This document shows positions 1 to 12,640 of a DNA stretch of 64,000 bases, one piece after another; the first letter of the stretch is position 1, and each line of letters starts with the position of its first letter. Source of the DNA: Flaccisagitta enflata (lineage: Eukaryota > Chaetognatha > Sagittoidea > Aphragmophora); assembly GCA_965153355.1 (NCBI GenBank), contig OZ231128.1, positions 22,506,001-22,570,000 of the forward strand. Direction: 5' to 3'. The position numbers and the translations under genes are program-made. Under the pieces are notes generated by a model. It was not told the origin of the DNA. It worked only from the letters and a program-made list of their open reading frames with translations, and did not search any database.

Positions 1-52
1 AGACCAATCAACCAACATAGCGGGTTATTGAGTTGTGGTGTAGCATGCGACT
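1..52 (-). repeat. Palindrome-headed element, partial copy
   Basis: Reverse-strand fragment of the interspersed family described at 3460-3690. A diverged head (AGTCGCATGCTACACC) is followed by a GTTGGTTGATTGGTC tract and is cut by the window edge. Confidence 0.5.
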
Positions 53-1397
53 ACAAATTGCGGTTTGTTTGTCCGTTTCCAGGCAAAATACTGCTGCTTG
101 TGCATTAACCCAGCCCAGTTGTATGGGTCAGTTGCATTTTGAAGGGTTCCCCTCCCAACAGACAGCCCGACTAAGTGGCATATAGAATTGCGTGGATGCA
201 ACTGATAAAAGCATTCTAAGCTCATTAATCTGCTCCTTACCTTAGGTCTTTTTAAGCAAGACTCTTGGTCGAAAACTTATTTTTGCTGCATATCGATGTC
301 AAGATTATTTCAACTGTCACGATTGATCATCTGGTGGAGAGCAAGCCCAGCAGTCTCAGTCTTACAAGGCCCTAAACACGCAACCTTGGTTGTGGACGAT
401 TGCGGGATCGGAAAACCCTGAAAAGCAACTTTGTGACAGATTGAAGGACCAATGGACCAATGGACATAAAAGTGACTTATAGAGTTGCATGTCCGCGACA
501 AAAAATTAGAATAGCCCTATGATTGACTATGTATCAGATTCTCTATCACCACTGATAATTCAAATCAGTACAGTCAAATACCACAATGACGGATGCCAAG
601 GGACTAAAAAGTTTTATCCATAATAGACAAATTTCTGTCATTACAAAGGGGAATATGTGGTCAGTGGTTTCCAATGACTAACCACGCACAATTGTGATAG
701 TGAGTGTGATAAGGCGATGCAACCACCCTGCGGGGGATGAAGTCCTGTACAACACGGAGGACCTTTGTTCATACTGCCATATTTGCGGTCACTAGAGCAT
801 TAGAGCAGGAGCAGTGAGGCCGATGAACACAGTAACATGGAAGAAAGAAAAAAATGTGACAGACCGACCAATGAATGGACAGACAGTGGTGTATACCATC
901 TTACTGAGAACAAGCCTCTAATTGTATTGTATCATATTTTTTGTCAAATCCCCTGGTATTAATCCCTCTGCACCTTTTTATCTACAGATGGAAAAAATGA
1001 CAGACTCACTTAGCTAATAAAAGAGTTGCATAGCACGCATCTGAAAATTGCAATGATTAAAATTTTTTGCTTGAGTGTTCCTTTTCAAGAACAGGCCCAA
1101 TACACTAATGACTAGTGGCAATACACTAATGAATTATATGGAGAGACATATAGACAAACAGACATATCAAATGACAGAGTAGAAAAGAGACTCTCAAACC
1201 ATGTTTGTTGATTTTTTATCTAGTGAATGATCTCACTGTGGCTAAAGAAAGCCAAGAAGTAGTTTTTACACAGGTGAAACGAACAGAGGGAAGGAACCGA
1301 CAAACGGATATCCTGTTGAGATGCATTCCTGAAGGACGCACCTAAAAAGATATAATCCTGATTGCAGCAACTTATTAAGTTTTTCAAATCCATTTTC
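53..1397. other. Intergenic, no gene seen
   Basis: AT-rich sequence with no supported coding region. It holds weak reverse-strand traces of the palindrome-headed family at about 865-900 and 1014-1045, and a clearer one at 444-503. Confidence 0.5.
444..503 (-). repeat. Palindrome-headed element, type C head
   Basis: On the reverse strand it reads GTCGCGGACATGCAACTCTATAAG and then a GTCC/TTGG tract. The head matches the type C copies at 16101 and 47517. The usual tail is not clear. Confidence 0.5.
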
Positions 1398-1527
1398 AGT
1401 CACATGCTACGCGACTCTACAACCCACTATGTCAGTCTGTTGGTTGGTCAGTCAGTTGATCAGTTGGTCTGTCAGTCGATCTTGACTGACCTCAAATATT
1501 GCCCATGCCCACCCACACGTTAATGGG
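1398..1527 (+). repeat. Palindrome-headed element
   Basis: Starts AGTCACATGCTACGCGACT, then CTACAACCCACTATGTCAG and a GTTGGTCAGTCAG tract, then TGACCTCAAATATTGCCCATGCCC, which matches the mid-section of the reference copy at 3460. The GGCCTTGTT tail is missing, so this copy is 3'-truncated or diverged. Confidence 0.65.
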
Positions 1528-1763
1528 GAAGCATTCTTTTTAAATTGATTAAAATTTCAGTTGAAGGCATTTTCCATTTTTGTCTGTCCGTCAATTGCCT
1601 GTCAGTCCATAATGATTGCCCAGGAATGTGTGAGTGTGTGGGGAGGGGGCGAAGTATATGCCCCGGTACTAATGTATGTTTGCTGTAAAGGTTATGAAAT
1701 AAGATATCCCAAACCACTTGCCTTATGTTTCCCTGCGTCAATCTGTAGCAAGGGAACAATATT

Positions 1764-2236
1764 CCATGCAGCTAACTTGCTGCAGCTTGCAGCAGCATGC
1801 AACAGCTGGTAGCAGCTTGCAGCATCTTGCATCAGCTTGCCGGAGCATGCAACAAAAGAAAATGTTTTCCAGCAGACAATCAACAAGTTAAAACTGACTT
1901 AAATATGATTTTGGACTAAATTTTCAAAATCAATGAGAGCTGGAATGGTGAAATATCACAAGGAGCTTGCTTGCTTGCTGCAACTTACTGCAGCTTTCTG
2001 CACACTAACTGAAGCTTGCTGCAGCTTGCTACAAAGGTAAAATATACCCAGTTGTAATACATTTACAAAGTTCTAACTGAGATCATTCAGTAAAACATGC
2101 CGACTATATTGTGGTCACGATCGTCCTTGTGATCAAATTTTCAAAATCTACGGGACAATTAGGACATTGCTGCAAACCAGAGAAGCTTCAGCAGCTTATT
2201 CTCTTGCTGCAGGTAGGGCTTGCTTTTCTAAACAAG
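1764..2236. repeat. GCAGCTTGC repeat cluster
   Basis: Irregular reiteration of GCTGCAGCTTGC/CAGCAGCTTGCA in three clusters (about 1766-1855, 1964-2035, 2163-2230). The unit contains PstI-like CTGCAG palindromes. No gene is seen. Confidence 0.6.
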
Positions 2237-3169
2237 TGTTAATCCACAAAAAAAAAACTGCAATCACTCAGGAAATCATTCTCCTAAATTGTTCTGCATT
2301 GCATTTTTCATCAAATTCTCAAACAACGAACTTGCTGTAATTGATCACCCAAAGTGCAGCAATTTGCAGCAACCCCTGTATTCTTTACTGTTTCACTGTA
2401 TTTTACACACAGCTACACCAAGCAGCATTACCAACTATCATTTAGTGTTACAACCAAAGCATCTATCATGTAACGTGAGACTCAGAGGATCAAAGAAACA
2501 TGACAAACTTGAGTTTTGGCCACAAATTCTTAGGTCTTATACGGATGACAAACATAGTGGGTGAGGGCGATTTTTTCAGCAACTTTGGGCACAGGAAATG
2601 ATGCAGATCGTTCAGGATGATACTTCAGCAGAGTTTAGTCGCCTACTGGGAAAGAAATTGGTTCTCTCCCGTCTGCTGCCCTGCTTCCCCTCACTCCAAT
2701 TTACAATCATTTAAAGCAGGGCAACGGGTATCGCTGACCACATATCGCCCTTGGGCGACCTGTTTCCTGTATTTTCCTTGGAATTTCTGGCCAGCCGCCA
2801 TACTAGACTAGATATTGACCTCAGATCCTAAATCTGAGTCCTTGTGAATTTTCCTATTTCTCTTTTATATGCGGCCGGTCCGAAGGTAGTAAAGGCATGG
2901 GCTCTAGCTCAAACTAATCTGCTTGAATTTGGTCCTGAAAGATACCTTGGCGTATGCACATATCTCTGTTTATCTCATTGACCAAAACTTCTAAAGTATT
3001 TGAGCCAGAACCTAGAAATTTGAAACGTGCAATATTGAAAGCATTGAGCAGATCCATGCAAAAGATTGAGCTACTGACTGACCTATGAAAATTTTTGAGT
3101 CTAAGTCTATACTAGACTCAACACTCTTTCTTATCTGCCGCCTCCATTATTCTTTTCTTCTCCTTTTAT
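2237..3169. other. Intergenic, no gene seen
   Basis: Short open frames at 2289-2564 and 2617-2811 have no recognisable motif or splice context. Positions 2712-2775 (GGGCAACGGGTATCGCTGACC) resemble the distal module of the long palindrome-headed elements at 30400 and 52880, so an eroded copy probably lies here. Confidence 0.45.
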
Positions 3170-3171
3170 TT

Positions 3172-3251
<80 letters not shown>

Positions 3252-3252
3252 T
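3170..3252. repeat. (CTTT)n microsatellite
   Basis: About 20 near-perfect TTTC units directly abutting a palindrome-headed element at 3271. Confidence 0.95.
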
Positions 3253-3270
3253 TTTTCGTTTTTTTCATTT

Positions 3271-3459
3271 TGGTTGCATGCTACGCGACTCTATAATTCA
3301 CTTTTTGGTTGGTCCGTCGGTCTGTCCGTCCGACACAAAGTTGTTTTAAAGGTATTTTTAATGTTTTTAAAACGTTTCCAACTAATCCAAGGTCGTTGAA
3401 AACATTTTTGTTTCTCAACCTGCTCATGTAAGTCTGTCTCTCTGTCTGCCCTACTTTTT
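3271..3459 (+). repeat. Palindrome-headed element, GTTTTAAAGG subfamily
   Basis: Head GGTTGCATGCTACGCGACTC, then a GGTTGGTCCGTCGG tract and CACAAAGTTGTTTTAAAGG, followed by a TGTCTGTCTGCC segment. The same order of segments is found at 23445-23680, which defines a subfamily. It sits immediately upstream of, and in tandem with, the next copy. Confidence 0.6.
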
Positions 3460-3690
3460 AGTCGCGTGCTACGCGACTCTACACCCCGCTTTGTCGGTCC
3501 GTCCGTCGGTCCGTCCGTCGGTCCGTCGGTCCGTCGGTCCGTCCGTCCGTCGGTCCGTCCGTCACACTTTACTTTTTCGGCGTTAATGGGGTTTTTGGCC
3601 TTACTGCTCCTGCCCAAATGCTCCGCTGACCTCAATTATGGCCCCTGCCCACCCGCACGCGACTGGGGTAGCCGTGTATCCGGCCTTGTT
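3460..3690 (+). repeat. Palindrome-headed element, reference full-length copy (type A)
   Basis: Layout in order: head palindrome AGTCGCGTGCTACGCGACT (8-bp arms, 3-bp loop); CTCTACACCCCGCTTTG; a TCCG/TCGG tract of about 75 bp; CACACTTTACTTTTTCGGCG; GGGTTTTTGGCC; CTGCTCCTGCCCAAATGCTC; CCCCTGCCCACCCGCACGCGACT; and the tail GCCGTGTATCCGGCCTTGTT. The same head, spacer and tail recur on both strands across the window. No coding capacity and no obvious target duplication are seen, and I do not recognise the family. The consistent ends argue for a mobile unit rather than random low complexity. Confidence 0.75.
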
Positions 3691-4280
3691 CTGAAAGTTC
3701 CGGCGCACGCCACGTTGTTCTTATGACCTTCTTCTGCCAAAATCCTTTCTGCCATCAACACGCGCTTCCTCAACAAAAAAACGAAAAAAAAAAGAAAGAA
3801 AGAAAAAGTCTTGTAGCATGAGTCAATAAAAAGGCAATTTTTCTTCTAGTTTTCTTACACAACCGCTCAAAGATTCGCCATTTCGAGGGATCATGAAAAC
3901 TTAACTTATGACCCACCGAGGCCGTCATTCCAACTCTCTACACTCATCTATTTTCATCATCATCCTTTTCTCCCCTTTCTTCCGAAAATGGCCTAATACA
4001 AATGAACCACGTAGTAACGGATGACAAGGGACAAACAATTTTCATTTATCATAGGGGGAATTCTGTCATTGCCAATACAGAAATAGATAAAATATAACAT
4101 AAGGAGACTGCAAATTCATATCTGTCAAAGGTGGATTTCCATTACTCATGGATCTGTTGTAGCGGGTGTAACTGTTATTCATTTATTTCTGATATTGCCA
4201 ATACAGGAATTTAAGAGAAATGGTACAAAGGTATCGAGGGGCCAAAATTTCTTATCTGTTATTGGCGAAATGTTGTGGAA
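3691..4280. other. Intergenic, no gene seen
   Basis: AT-rich sequence without a supported ORF, exon signal or recognised repeat. Confidence 0.5.
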
Positions 4281-4624
4281 TGTTGACTGACCTGCATATC
4301 ACTAACTGTCGAGACTGGGGGGGGTGTATATGATAAATGCCACTGACCTGCATATCACAAACTGTTGAGATTGGCGAGGATGTGTATGATAAATGCCACT
4401 GACCTGCATATCACAAACTGTTGAGACTGGCGAGGATGTGTATGATAAATGCCACTGACCTGCATATCACAAACTGTTGAGACTGGCGAGGATGTGTATG
4501 ATAAATGCCACTGACCTGCATATCACAAACTGTTGAGACTGGCGAGGATGTGTATGATAAATGCCACTGACCTGCATATCACAAACTGTTGAGACTGGCG
4601 AGGATGTGTATGAGAAATGCCACA
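4281..4624. repeat. 56-bp minisatellite
   Basis: Six copies with an exact 56-bp period, starting CTGACCTGCATATCACAAAC and ending GATAAATGCCA. The first copy (4283-4340) is the most diverged. The period is not a multiple of three, so the array is not maintained as coding sequence. Confidence 0.95.
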
Positions 4625-4980
4625 TGACTCTTTTGTCCACAGGAACGATGTCAGCACGCGATGGTAAATTCACCCCCAAACGTCGAAGAAGGGAGATAGT
4701 CAAGATACTGAGGAGAGCAAGAAAGAAAAAAAAAGAAGAGAAATAGATTAAATCATTGGAAACAACAAAACGACTGTATGGATGGGCTTGTCATCGCTGA
4801 AGCGTAAGAGCCTTTCTTTTCACGTCAAGAGAGAAGGCAGAGCCGCAGGTACACACAGACTCCAGAGGCAGCCCTGATGACCCCTTATGCTAATACACCG
4901 CTGGGTGGCTGATGTGGTCAATGTACGGATGCACAAATGAAGGCGCGTAGAGACGCAGAAAGACATCTAAAAACTCAATT

Positions 4981-6051
4981 GTGTGTTCTACGGGATATCA
5001 GCCATTTTTGGCAGCTGCCCTCAGCGTCAGAAGTTGCCTTAGAATAAGTAGGAAGCCGGTGAGAGTGAGTGATCCTTACCTAAGAATAAGTAGGAAGCTG
5101 GTGAGAGCTAGTGATCCTCACCTAAGAATAAGTAGGAAGCCAGTGAGAGCGAGTGATCCTTACCTAAGAATAAGTAGGAAGCTGGTGAGAGCTAGTGATC
5201 CTTACCTAAGAATTAGTAGGAAGCCAGTGAGAGCAAGTGATCCTTACCTAAGAATAAGTAGGAAGCTAGTGAGAGCTAATGATCCTTACCTAAAAATAAG
5301 TAGGAAGTTGGTGAGAGCGAGTGATCTTTACCTAAGAATAAGTAGGAAGTCGGTGAGAGCAAGTGATCCTTACCTAAGAATAAGTAGGAAGCTGGTGAGA
5401 GCTAGTGATCCTTACCTAAGAATAAGTAGGAAGCCGGTGAGAGCAAGTGATCCTTACCTAAGAATAAGTAGGAAGCTGGTGAGAGCTAGGGATCCTTACC
5501 TATGAATAAGTAGGAAGCCGGTGAGAGCAAGTGATCCTTTCCTAAGAACAAGTAGGAAGCCGGTGAGAGCTAGTGATCCTTACCTAAGAATAAGTAGGAA
5601 GCCTGTGAGTGTGAGGGCGAGTGATCCTTACCTAAGAATAAGTAGGAAGCTGGTGAGAGCAAGTGATCCTTACCTAAAAATGAGTAGGAAGCCGGTGAGA
5701 GCGAGTGATCCTTACCTAAGAATAAGTAGGAAGCCGGTGAGAGCGAGTGATCCGGCGATGAGAAAAAGCGGATCAAATTCTTTTTCTCGTGAAGACGGCA
5801 GTGAAGAACTCTCATCTGAAAGAAAAATGAGAAAAAAAACTTTCTACGATTATTGCTTTACTTTGCAAATTGAATTGTCTGGGGAGGCATCGTTATTCTC
5901 AGGTAGCCATGTAAAAATCTCCCGGCCAGGGTCTCGAGCAGGTGAAAGATTTGTTTTCAAATTGATGACAGAAATAAACAAAAAGTACGGAGCCCCAGAT
6001 GGAATGACGAGGATCTGGGCTAAAAAATCATGGCAAGGCAAGGTAAGGTAA
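4981..6051 (+). pseudogene. Tandem 14-residue-repeat ORF with one internal stop
   Basis: One frame stays open across 357 codons except for a TGA at 5503-5505. That stop lies where the other repeat copies have AGA, so it is a single substitution. From about residue 20 to 255 the product is about 17 copies of LRISRKPVRASDPY, alternating KP and KL units, which suggests an 84-bp dimeric unit. Several differences between copies are synonymous (Ala as GCG, GCT or GCA; Ile as ATA or ATT). After the array about 95 unique codons follow, then AAG|GTAAGG at about 6041, a good 5' splice donor, so this may be an exon. The repeats are strongly basic. I recognise no family. It is either a recently broken gene or an array that is open by chance, since 42 bp keeps the frame automatically. 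The ATG at the start is not independently supported. Confidence 0.35.
5031..5758. repeat. 42-bp minisatellite
   Basis: About 17 units of a 42-bp repeat (AGAATAAGTAGGAAGCCGGT and so on). One unit carries a 6-bp insertion near 5608, which also preserves the reading frame. Confidence 0.95.
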
Positions 6052-6887
<836 letters not shown>

Positions 6888-7123
6888 TTATCTCATCTCA
6901 TCTCTCTCTTACGTCTAACACATGCTTACTTTTTTCCCTTTTTTCTGTTAACGACCGTCTAGACTCATAAAAATGAGAATAATTCAAAACAAGATCACCA
7001 GAGTTGCATATCGAAGTAGCACAAGTAGAATCAGTTTTACAGTATAACAGTATCACAGTCTAACAGCAGAAGTCTTAACGGTTTCTGAGTGAAACTCGAA
7101 AAACCTTTTGAAACAAAATGGAG

Positions 7124-8037
<914 letters not shown>

Positions 8038-8541
8038 TTGACAGGGACAGAAAGAAGTATAGATGAAAATAGACTGGGATAGTATCAACGAGTGCGTATC
8101 GTTGCCCCGAATTCTGTGCCCTGAGATGTACCATTTTTGCCTTTCTAGTGATGTCCAGAATTCTGGGCCCCAAGAAAATGCATTATCATATTTTCCCTCT
8201 CTTTCTCTCTCTCTCTCTCTCCTCATGAGAGAAACAAGTCGTAGACACATATCCTCCCCAATTGCGTGCAGGTGGATAAGAGATCACTAGAGCAAAAAAA
8301 AAACTTAGTTTAAGGATGGAAGCGTTTTTTTACTACTTCATTTAAACTCATGCTCACTATTAGAACACAAGTGGTATGGAAACTTTTTTTCACTACAACA
8401 CTTGCAATTGTAAAAGTCAGTTATTAGGAAAAGAATCAATAGCCTTTAGTGGCTATAACAGAAAAAAAAAAAGACTTAGTTTTAAGATGGAAGCTCATGC
8501 TTATGCTTGCTACTAGATGAAAAGTCACAGAGAAGCTTTTT
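8038..8541. other. Intergenic, no gene seen
   Basis: Contains a short (TC)n tract at about 8198-8220 and the phrase CAGAATTCTGGGCCC (8157), which recurs at about 9658. That recurrence marks a small dispersed repeat of unknown type. Confidence 0.45.
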
Positions 8542-8743
8542 AGTCACGTGCACGCGACTCTACACCGCGCTTTGTCCGTCGGTCAGTCGGTTGGTTGGTC
8601 GGTTGGTCACACTTTACTTTTTTTATCAATTTTTTTTCTTTAGGTCATTTTAGGTCATAAAAGAGTATACTAAGTCATTCTAAGTCATTCTAAGTCATTC
8701 TAAATTTACCTTTCGCACGCGACTTATAGGTGTTGGCCTTGTT
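8542..8743 (+). repeat. Palindrome-headed element
   Basis: Head AGTCACGTGCACGCGACTCTA, a GGTTGGTTGGTCGG tract, CACACTTTACTTTTTT, three TAAGTCATTC repeats, then GCACGCGACTTATAGGTG and the tail GGCCTTGTTT. Same order as the reference copy with a rearranged middle. Confidence 0.7.
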
Positions 8744-9008
8744 TTTACTATAAACACTTGCAAAATATAAAAGTCGATAATAAGGACAAGAATCAACAGT
8801 CAATCTTTTTTAGCGGCTTTAAAGAGAAAAAAATTAGTTTTCGGATGGAAGCCTTTTTCTACTTCTTCACTCCAGCTCATCAGCTTCGTAAAAGTCAAAG
8901 ATTTGAGGAAGAAGCAAATCTACTGCTGCTGCTTGTTGTAAATAGTTACAGTTTGCTATGTCAAAGTTGAATGAGGCTGGATACAAAGCACCCCAGCTGT
9001 TGACAGTT

Positions 9009-9139
<131 letters not shown>

Positions 9140-9488
9140 GAGATCAGACGACGAACGTAGCCTTAGATATGTAAATGACATTTTTAGGGTACCATTATTT
9201 TTTACCGAGTGAATTCGAGATTTCTTGATGTCTTTTGCTTCATTTTATGGATCAAAAAATAACTATCAGAAAATTCTTCTGTCAGTTTCTAGTCTTTGAT
9301 TACAAATGATTCGCGTTGGTTGTGAGTTACAGTGCAATGAAAAAAGTAGAGAAGTGTTGATTGACCATTCTGTGCATTAACTCTGTTGAACAACAAAATG
9401 CTCTGTTGATGGAAGGTATGTTGATTGCTGATGACTTTTTTTCTTTCCTAGCTGACATGATTGACCTCACTTTTTTCCACTTTCTACA

Positions 9489-9573
9489 GCCGGAAGAATT
9501 GATTTAACCATAGATTATTCTTAGTTAAACATAGTTCTATGGGAATCAGGGGAGGAACCAATTCTTCCGGCAG
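9489..9573. repeat. Small inverted repeat ending GCCGGAAGAATTG
   Basis: 13-bp perfect terminal inverted repeats (GCCGGAAGAATTG and CAATTCTTCCGGC) bound an 84-bp unit. An inner imperfect pair (AACCATAGA and TTCTATGG) extends the potential stem. It may be a tiny MITE; no clear target duplication is seen. Confidence 0.55.
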
Positions 9574-10149
9574 TTTAGGTACCCTGCGTACCCCCCCTGG
9601 GAAGAGATAATTAAAGATTAAGAGCGATTGAGTAAAAGAATATGGTGTCTTGGGGAACAGAATTCTGGGCCCTGAGATTATGGGATTTTTTGGGGCCCTG
9701 AGACTTTGTACCCTCGGGGCCCCGCGTCGCGCCCAGTATCAACAGAGAGAGACAGAGAGAAAGATAGACAGAGAGACAGACATACAAGCAGAGAGGAGGA
9801 AAGAAAGGAAGAGCAACGACAGAGAAAGGAAAGAATAAGAAAACATTAACAGTAGCGACTGAAAAGTGGATACACAATTCATAATCACTGTTATAATTCA
9901 TCATTGATTTCAATCTTTACCAATGCTCGATAATTCACTATTAAAAAAAAACATTGCATTGGCTGACTTTTGTCCGGTTGATCATTGTTATAACATTGAA
10001 ATACCAGTGATGGCGGCTGTCGCCGTGAGGAAAAAAGTCATAAGCGTTGTTCACTTTTCAAAAAACTTTTGTCTTCAGTCACTGCAATCCTTTTTATTTG
10101 TTAAATCGAATCAAGAGCAATTGTTTGTATTGATTGAACTGAAAATCAG

Positions 10150-10560
10150 AGAAAAATAGGACTAAGCCAAATGAGCTAGATGAGCTGAAATATTCAAAAT
10201 CACTCTACCAGCCAAACAGCTAGGCTCATTGAAATGTTTCCTTGTATTTGCATGCTTAAATCAAAACAATCAATTACTTATCTGTTTTGAAATCAGATAA
10301 AGAGAGCAAGCTAAATGAGCTAGAATACTTAAAAACACCATCACAGATGAGCAGCTCTGCTCACTGACATGCTTTCTTGTATTTGCTTGCCTAAAAAAAG
10401 TATCAATATATTCATTCATTTTTTGCATTTGAAACAAAGATAAAAAACTGAGCTAAGTGAGCTAAATGAGCTAAAATGCTCAAAACCACCCTCACAGATG
10501 AGCAGCTATGCTCATAAACATGTTTTCTTGTATTTGCATGCTCAAACAAACTTACATACA
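10150..10560. repeat. About 135-150 bp tandem repeat, 3 copies
   Basis: Three successive units each contain GAGCTAAATGAGCT, a CTCAAAAC-type segment, GATGAGCAGCT and CTTGTATTTGCATGC. Spacing is 135 and 151 bp. Divergence between units is moderate, so the array is old. Confidence 0.75.
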
Positions 10561-10654
10561 CTCCTTTATTGATCCTACACAATATCATAAAAAATTAAAA
10601 AAAATTCAATTTGAATTTTTCGTAAATTAATTTTTAAAAAATCATAACGCAAAC

Positions 10655-10860
10655 AATATTTGTCGTAGAGCATTCTGCTTGGCGCCAAATGAAAGAGAAT
10701 TATCAAATCTACATACCCTGTCAATTTCGTTTGAGGGACCACTCAGCCCTATGAGTTCCAAAACTTTCCTGTAAGAAAACAAAAACTATGTTTCTCTTGA
10801 ATATGTCAAAAAGTCGAAGACTGACTTCAAATTTTTTCCCGATCATTAGGATTAGCAAAA
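10655..10860 (+). repeat. Dispersed repeat containing GGCGCCAAATGAAAGAG
   Basis: The stretch GTAGAGCATTCTGCTTGGCG, then CCAAATGAAAGAGAATTATC, reappears near 49715 in the same order, and parts lie inverted at about 16520-16700. The motif GGCGCCAAATGAAAGAG also occurs inverted inside the MITE at 12054-12466. Element type unknown. Confidence 0.5.
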
Positions 10861-10944
10861 TAAATATTGTTAATTCAAATTTGGAATCAAATTTCTGGGA
10901 CACCACATAATTTTAGGTGAGATTAAAACCCGGGGTATACATAG

Positions 10945-11237
10945 ATGTGCTCGGGTTTGCTTGGGTATGCTCGGGTACTGCTTGGGTGTTGCTCGGGTAT
11001 TGCTCGAGTATTGCTCGGGTATTGCTTGGGCATTACTTGGGCATTGCTTGGGTATTGCTTGGGTATTGCTTGGGTACGCTCGGGTAATGCTCGGGTACTG
11101 CTTGAGTATTGCTTGGGTATTTCTTGGGTATAACTTGGGTATTGCTTGGGTATTGCTCGGGCATGCCTGAGTATGATCAGGTATGCTCGGGTATGCGCCG
11201 GTATTGCTCGGGTATTGCTCAGGTATTGCTTGGGTAT
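10945..11237. repeat. 11-bp minisatellite
   Basis: About 26 degenerate copies of ATTGCTYGGGT. 11 bp cycles through all three frames, which explains the long repetitive open frames on both strands. Confidence 0.9.
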
Positions 11238-11339
11238 CAATTTCACATTTTTCTATCACAGATTACGTGGTGTGTGACTATCGTTACTAGAAAAAAGGAA
11301 CCATATGGGTTATTGAACAAGGTCAACAAACCTTAGTGA

Positions 11340-11475
11340 CGTGGTATCTAAGGTAATAAAGGTAGTAAAGGTAATAAGGGCAAAGGTAATAAAGGTGAAG
11401 GTGATAAAAGTAAAGTCAATAAAAGTAATAAGGTAAAGGTGATTAAGGTAATAAAGGTAATTAAAGTATTAAAAA
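11340..11475. repeat. GGTAATAAA-type minisatellite
   Basis: Irregular repeats of GGTAATAAAG/GGTGATAAAG, followed by an AT-rich ACATAATTACATAATT stretch to about 11640. Confidence 0.75.
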
Positions 11476-11744
11476 AATTTCTAATGATAATCTTTATATT
11501 TATCTAAAAATTTTCTCTTTGATTCACTATATTAACAAAAAAAGTCACATAATTACATAATTGCAAAATAACATAATTACATAATTACACACTTGCAGGA
11601 TTATCTAATTAGATAATAACATGATTATATGATCAAATAATCTCATTCATTAGTACATTAAATTACCTGTAAGTAGAGTTTACATTTCAGCATCTGCTTC
11701 CGCACATATTGCAGATTTAGCCAATGAAACTCAAAAACGTTTTC

Positions 11745-11909
11745 AGTCGCGTGCACGCGACTCTACAACCCACTCTGTCCGTTGGTCCGTCCGTCCATCC
11801 GTTGGCGATATTGGGGTTACTGCTCCTGCCCAACTGCTTGGTTGGTCAATTTCATCATTGCCCCTGCCCACCTGCACGCGACTTGGGTAGCCGTGTATCC
11901 GGCCTTGTT
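11745..11909 (+). repeat. Palindrome-headed element, compact type A
   Basis: Head AGTCGCGTGCACGCGACT is a perfect 18-bp palindrome without a loop. It is followed by CTACAACCCACTCTGTCCG, a short TCCG/TTGG tract, CTGCTCCTGCCC, CCTGCACGCGACTTGGGTA and the tail GCCGTGTATCCGGCCTTGTT. At 165 bp it is close to the minimal complete form. Confidence 0.75.
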
Positions 11910-12053
11910 GATTATAAAATGAGTTATTGATAGGAGTTTTTTTATATAGTAAGGAAGTAGTAGTTTTAACGGAATTCATATGACTAACTACCCATAACTA
12001 CCTTTTATAACTAATAATCACCTATTATCACATAATCAACTTAAATTTATCTA

Positions 12054-12466
12054 CTATACGAATTTAAAAAAAAAGACGCACTTTTGAATGGTTGATTGCG
12101 CCATTGAAAATAAAAAAAAACTAACTAAAATCTTAGACCATTTTGAAGCCCTTGAAAAACTCTTTCATTTGGCGCCAATCTGGTATCTCTATCTTTTTTC
12201 GTTTGGAAAGGGCATTAGTTTGAGTAAAAATGTTGCCAAATTTGTTTTTGCAGTCCCTTTGAAAACGATGCAATTTAACAAAATGGTGTCTCACTTTAAA
12301 GAGCTCTAGCTCCTAAACCGTTAAAGATACAGATCTGGGATTGGTCTAGAATGAAAGATAATTTTAAAATCTTTAAAATCATTCTCTCTGTAAAATTTTT
12401 TTGACACTTTTTAAGTCAGTTTTATCAGTAAATAAAAAGGTGCGTCTTTTTTTTAAATTCGCATAG
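12054..12466. mobile_element. TA-target MITE, 413 bp
   Basis: Terminal inverted repeats of about 30 bp (CTATACGAATTTAAAAAAAA..GACGCAC and its complement) are flanked by TA on both sides (12052-12053, 12467-12468). That is the duplication made by Tc1/mariner-type transposases. The interior has only a short open frame (12088-12309) with no family likeness, so the element is non-autonomous. Confidence 0.75.
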
Positions 12467-12572
12467 TATGATTACGTAATGACTCAAAATTACCTATTTA
12501 TACCAATAATTTGATACCTTTAATTACCATTAAAATGACTATAGAGCCTATATTTCAGAAATATGACCAACT

Positions 12573-12640
12573 GTCAGACTGACCGACCAATAAACCGACC
12601 GACCGACCGACATAGCGGCATAGCGACATAGCGGCTAAAA
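12573..12640 (-). repeat. Palindrome-headed element, fragment
   Basis: Contains GACCGACCGACCGACATAGCGG, the complement of the spacer plus TCGG tract. The head is degraded (CATAGCGACATAGCGGCTAAA) and the tail absent. Confidence 0.5.

Noticed and set aside
4281-4624. CRISPR array or coding repeat
   Set aside because: Head-to-tail 56-bp minisatellite with no spacers and a non-triplet period.
5032-5760. CRISPR array
   Set aside because: Units are contiguous 42-bp repeats without unique spacers, in a eukaryotic context.
10870-11259. Proline/asparagine-rich repeat ORFs
   Set aside because: An 11-bp minisatellite cycles through all frames; the protein repeat is an artefact.
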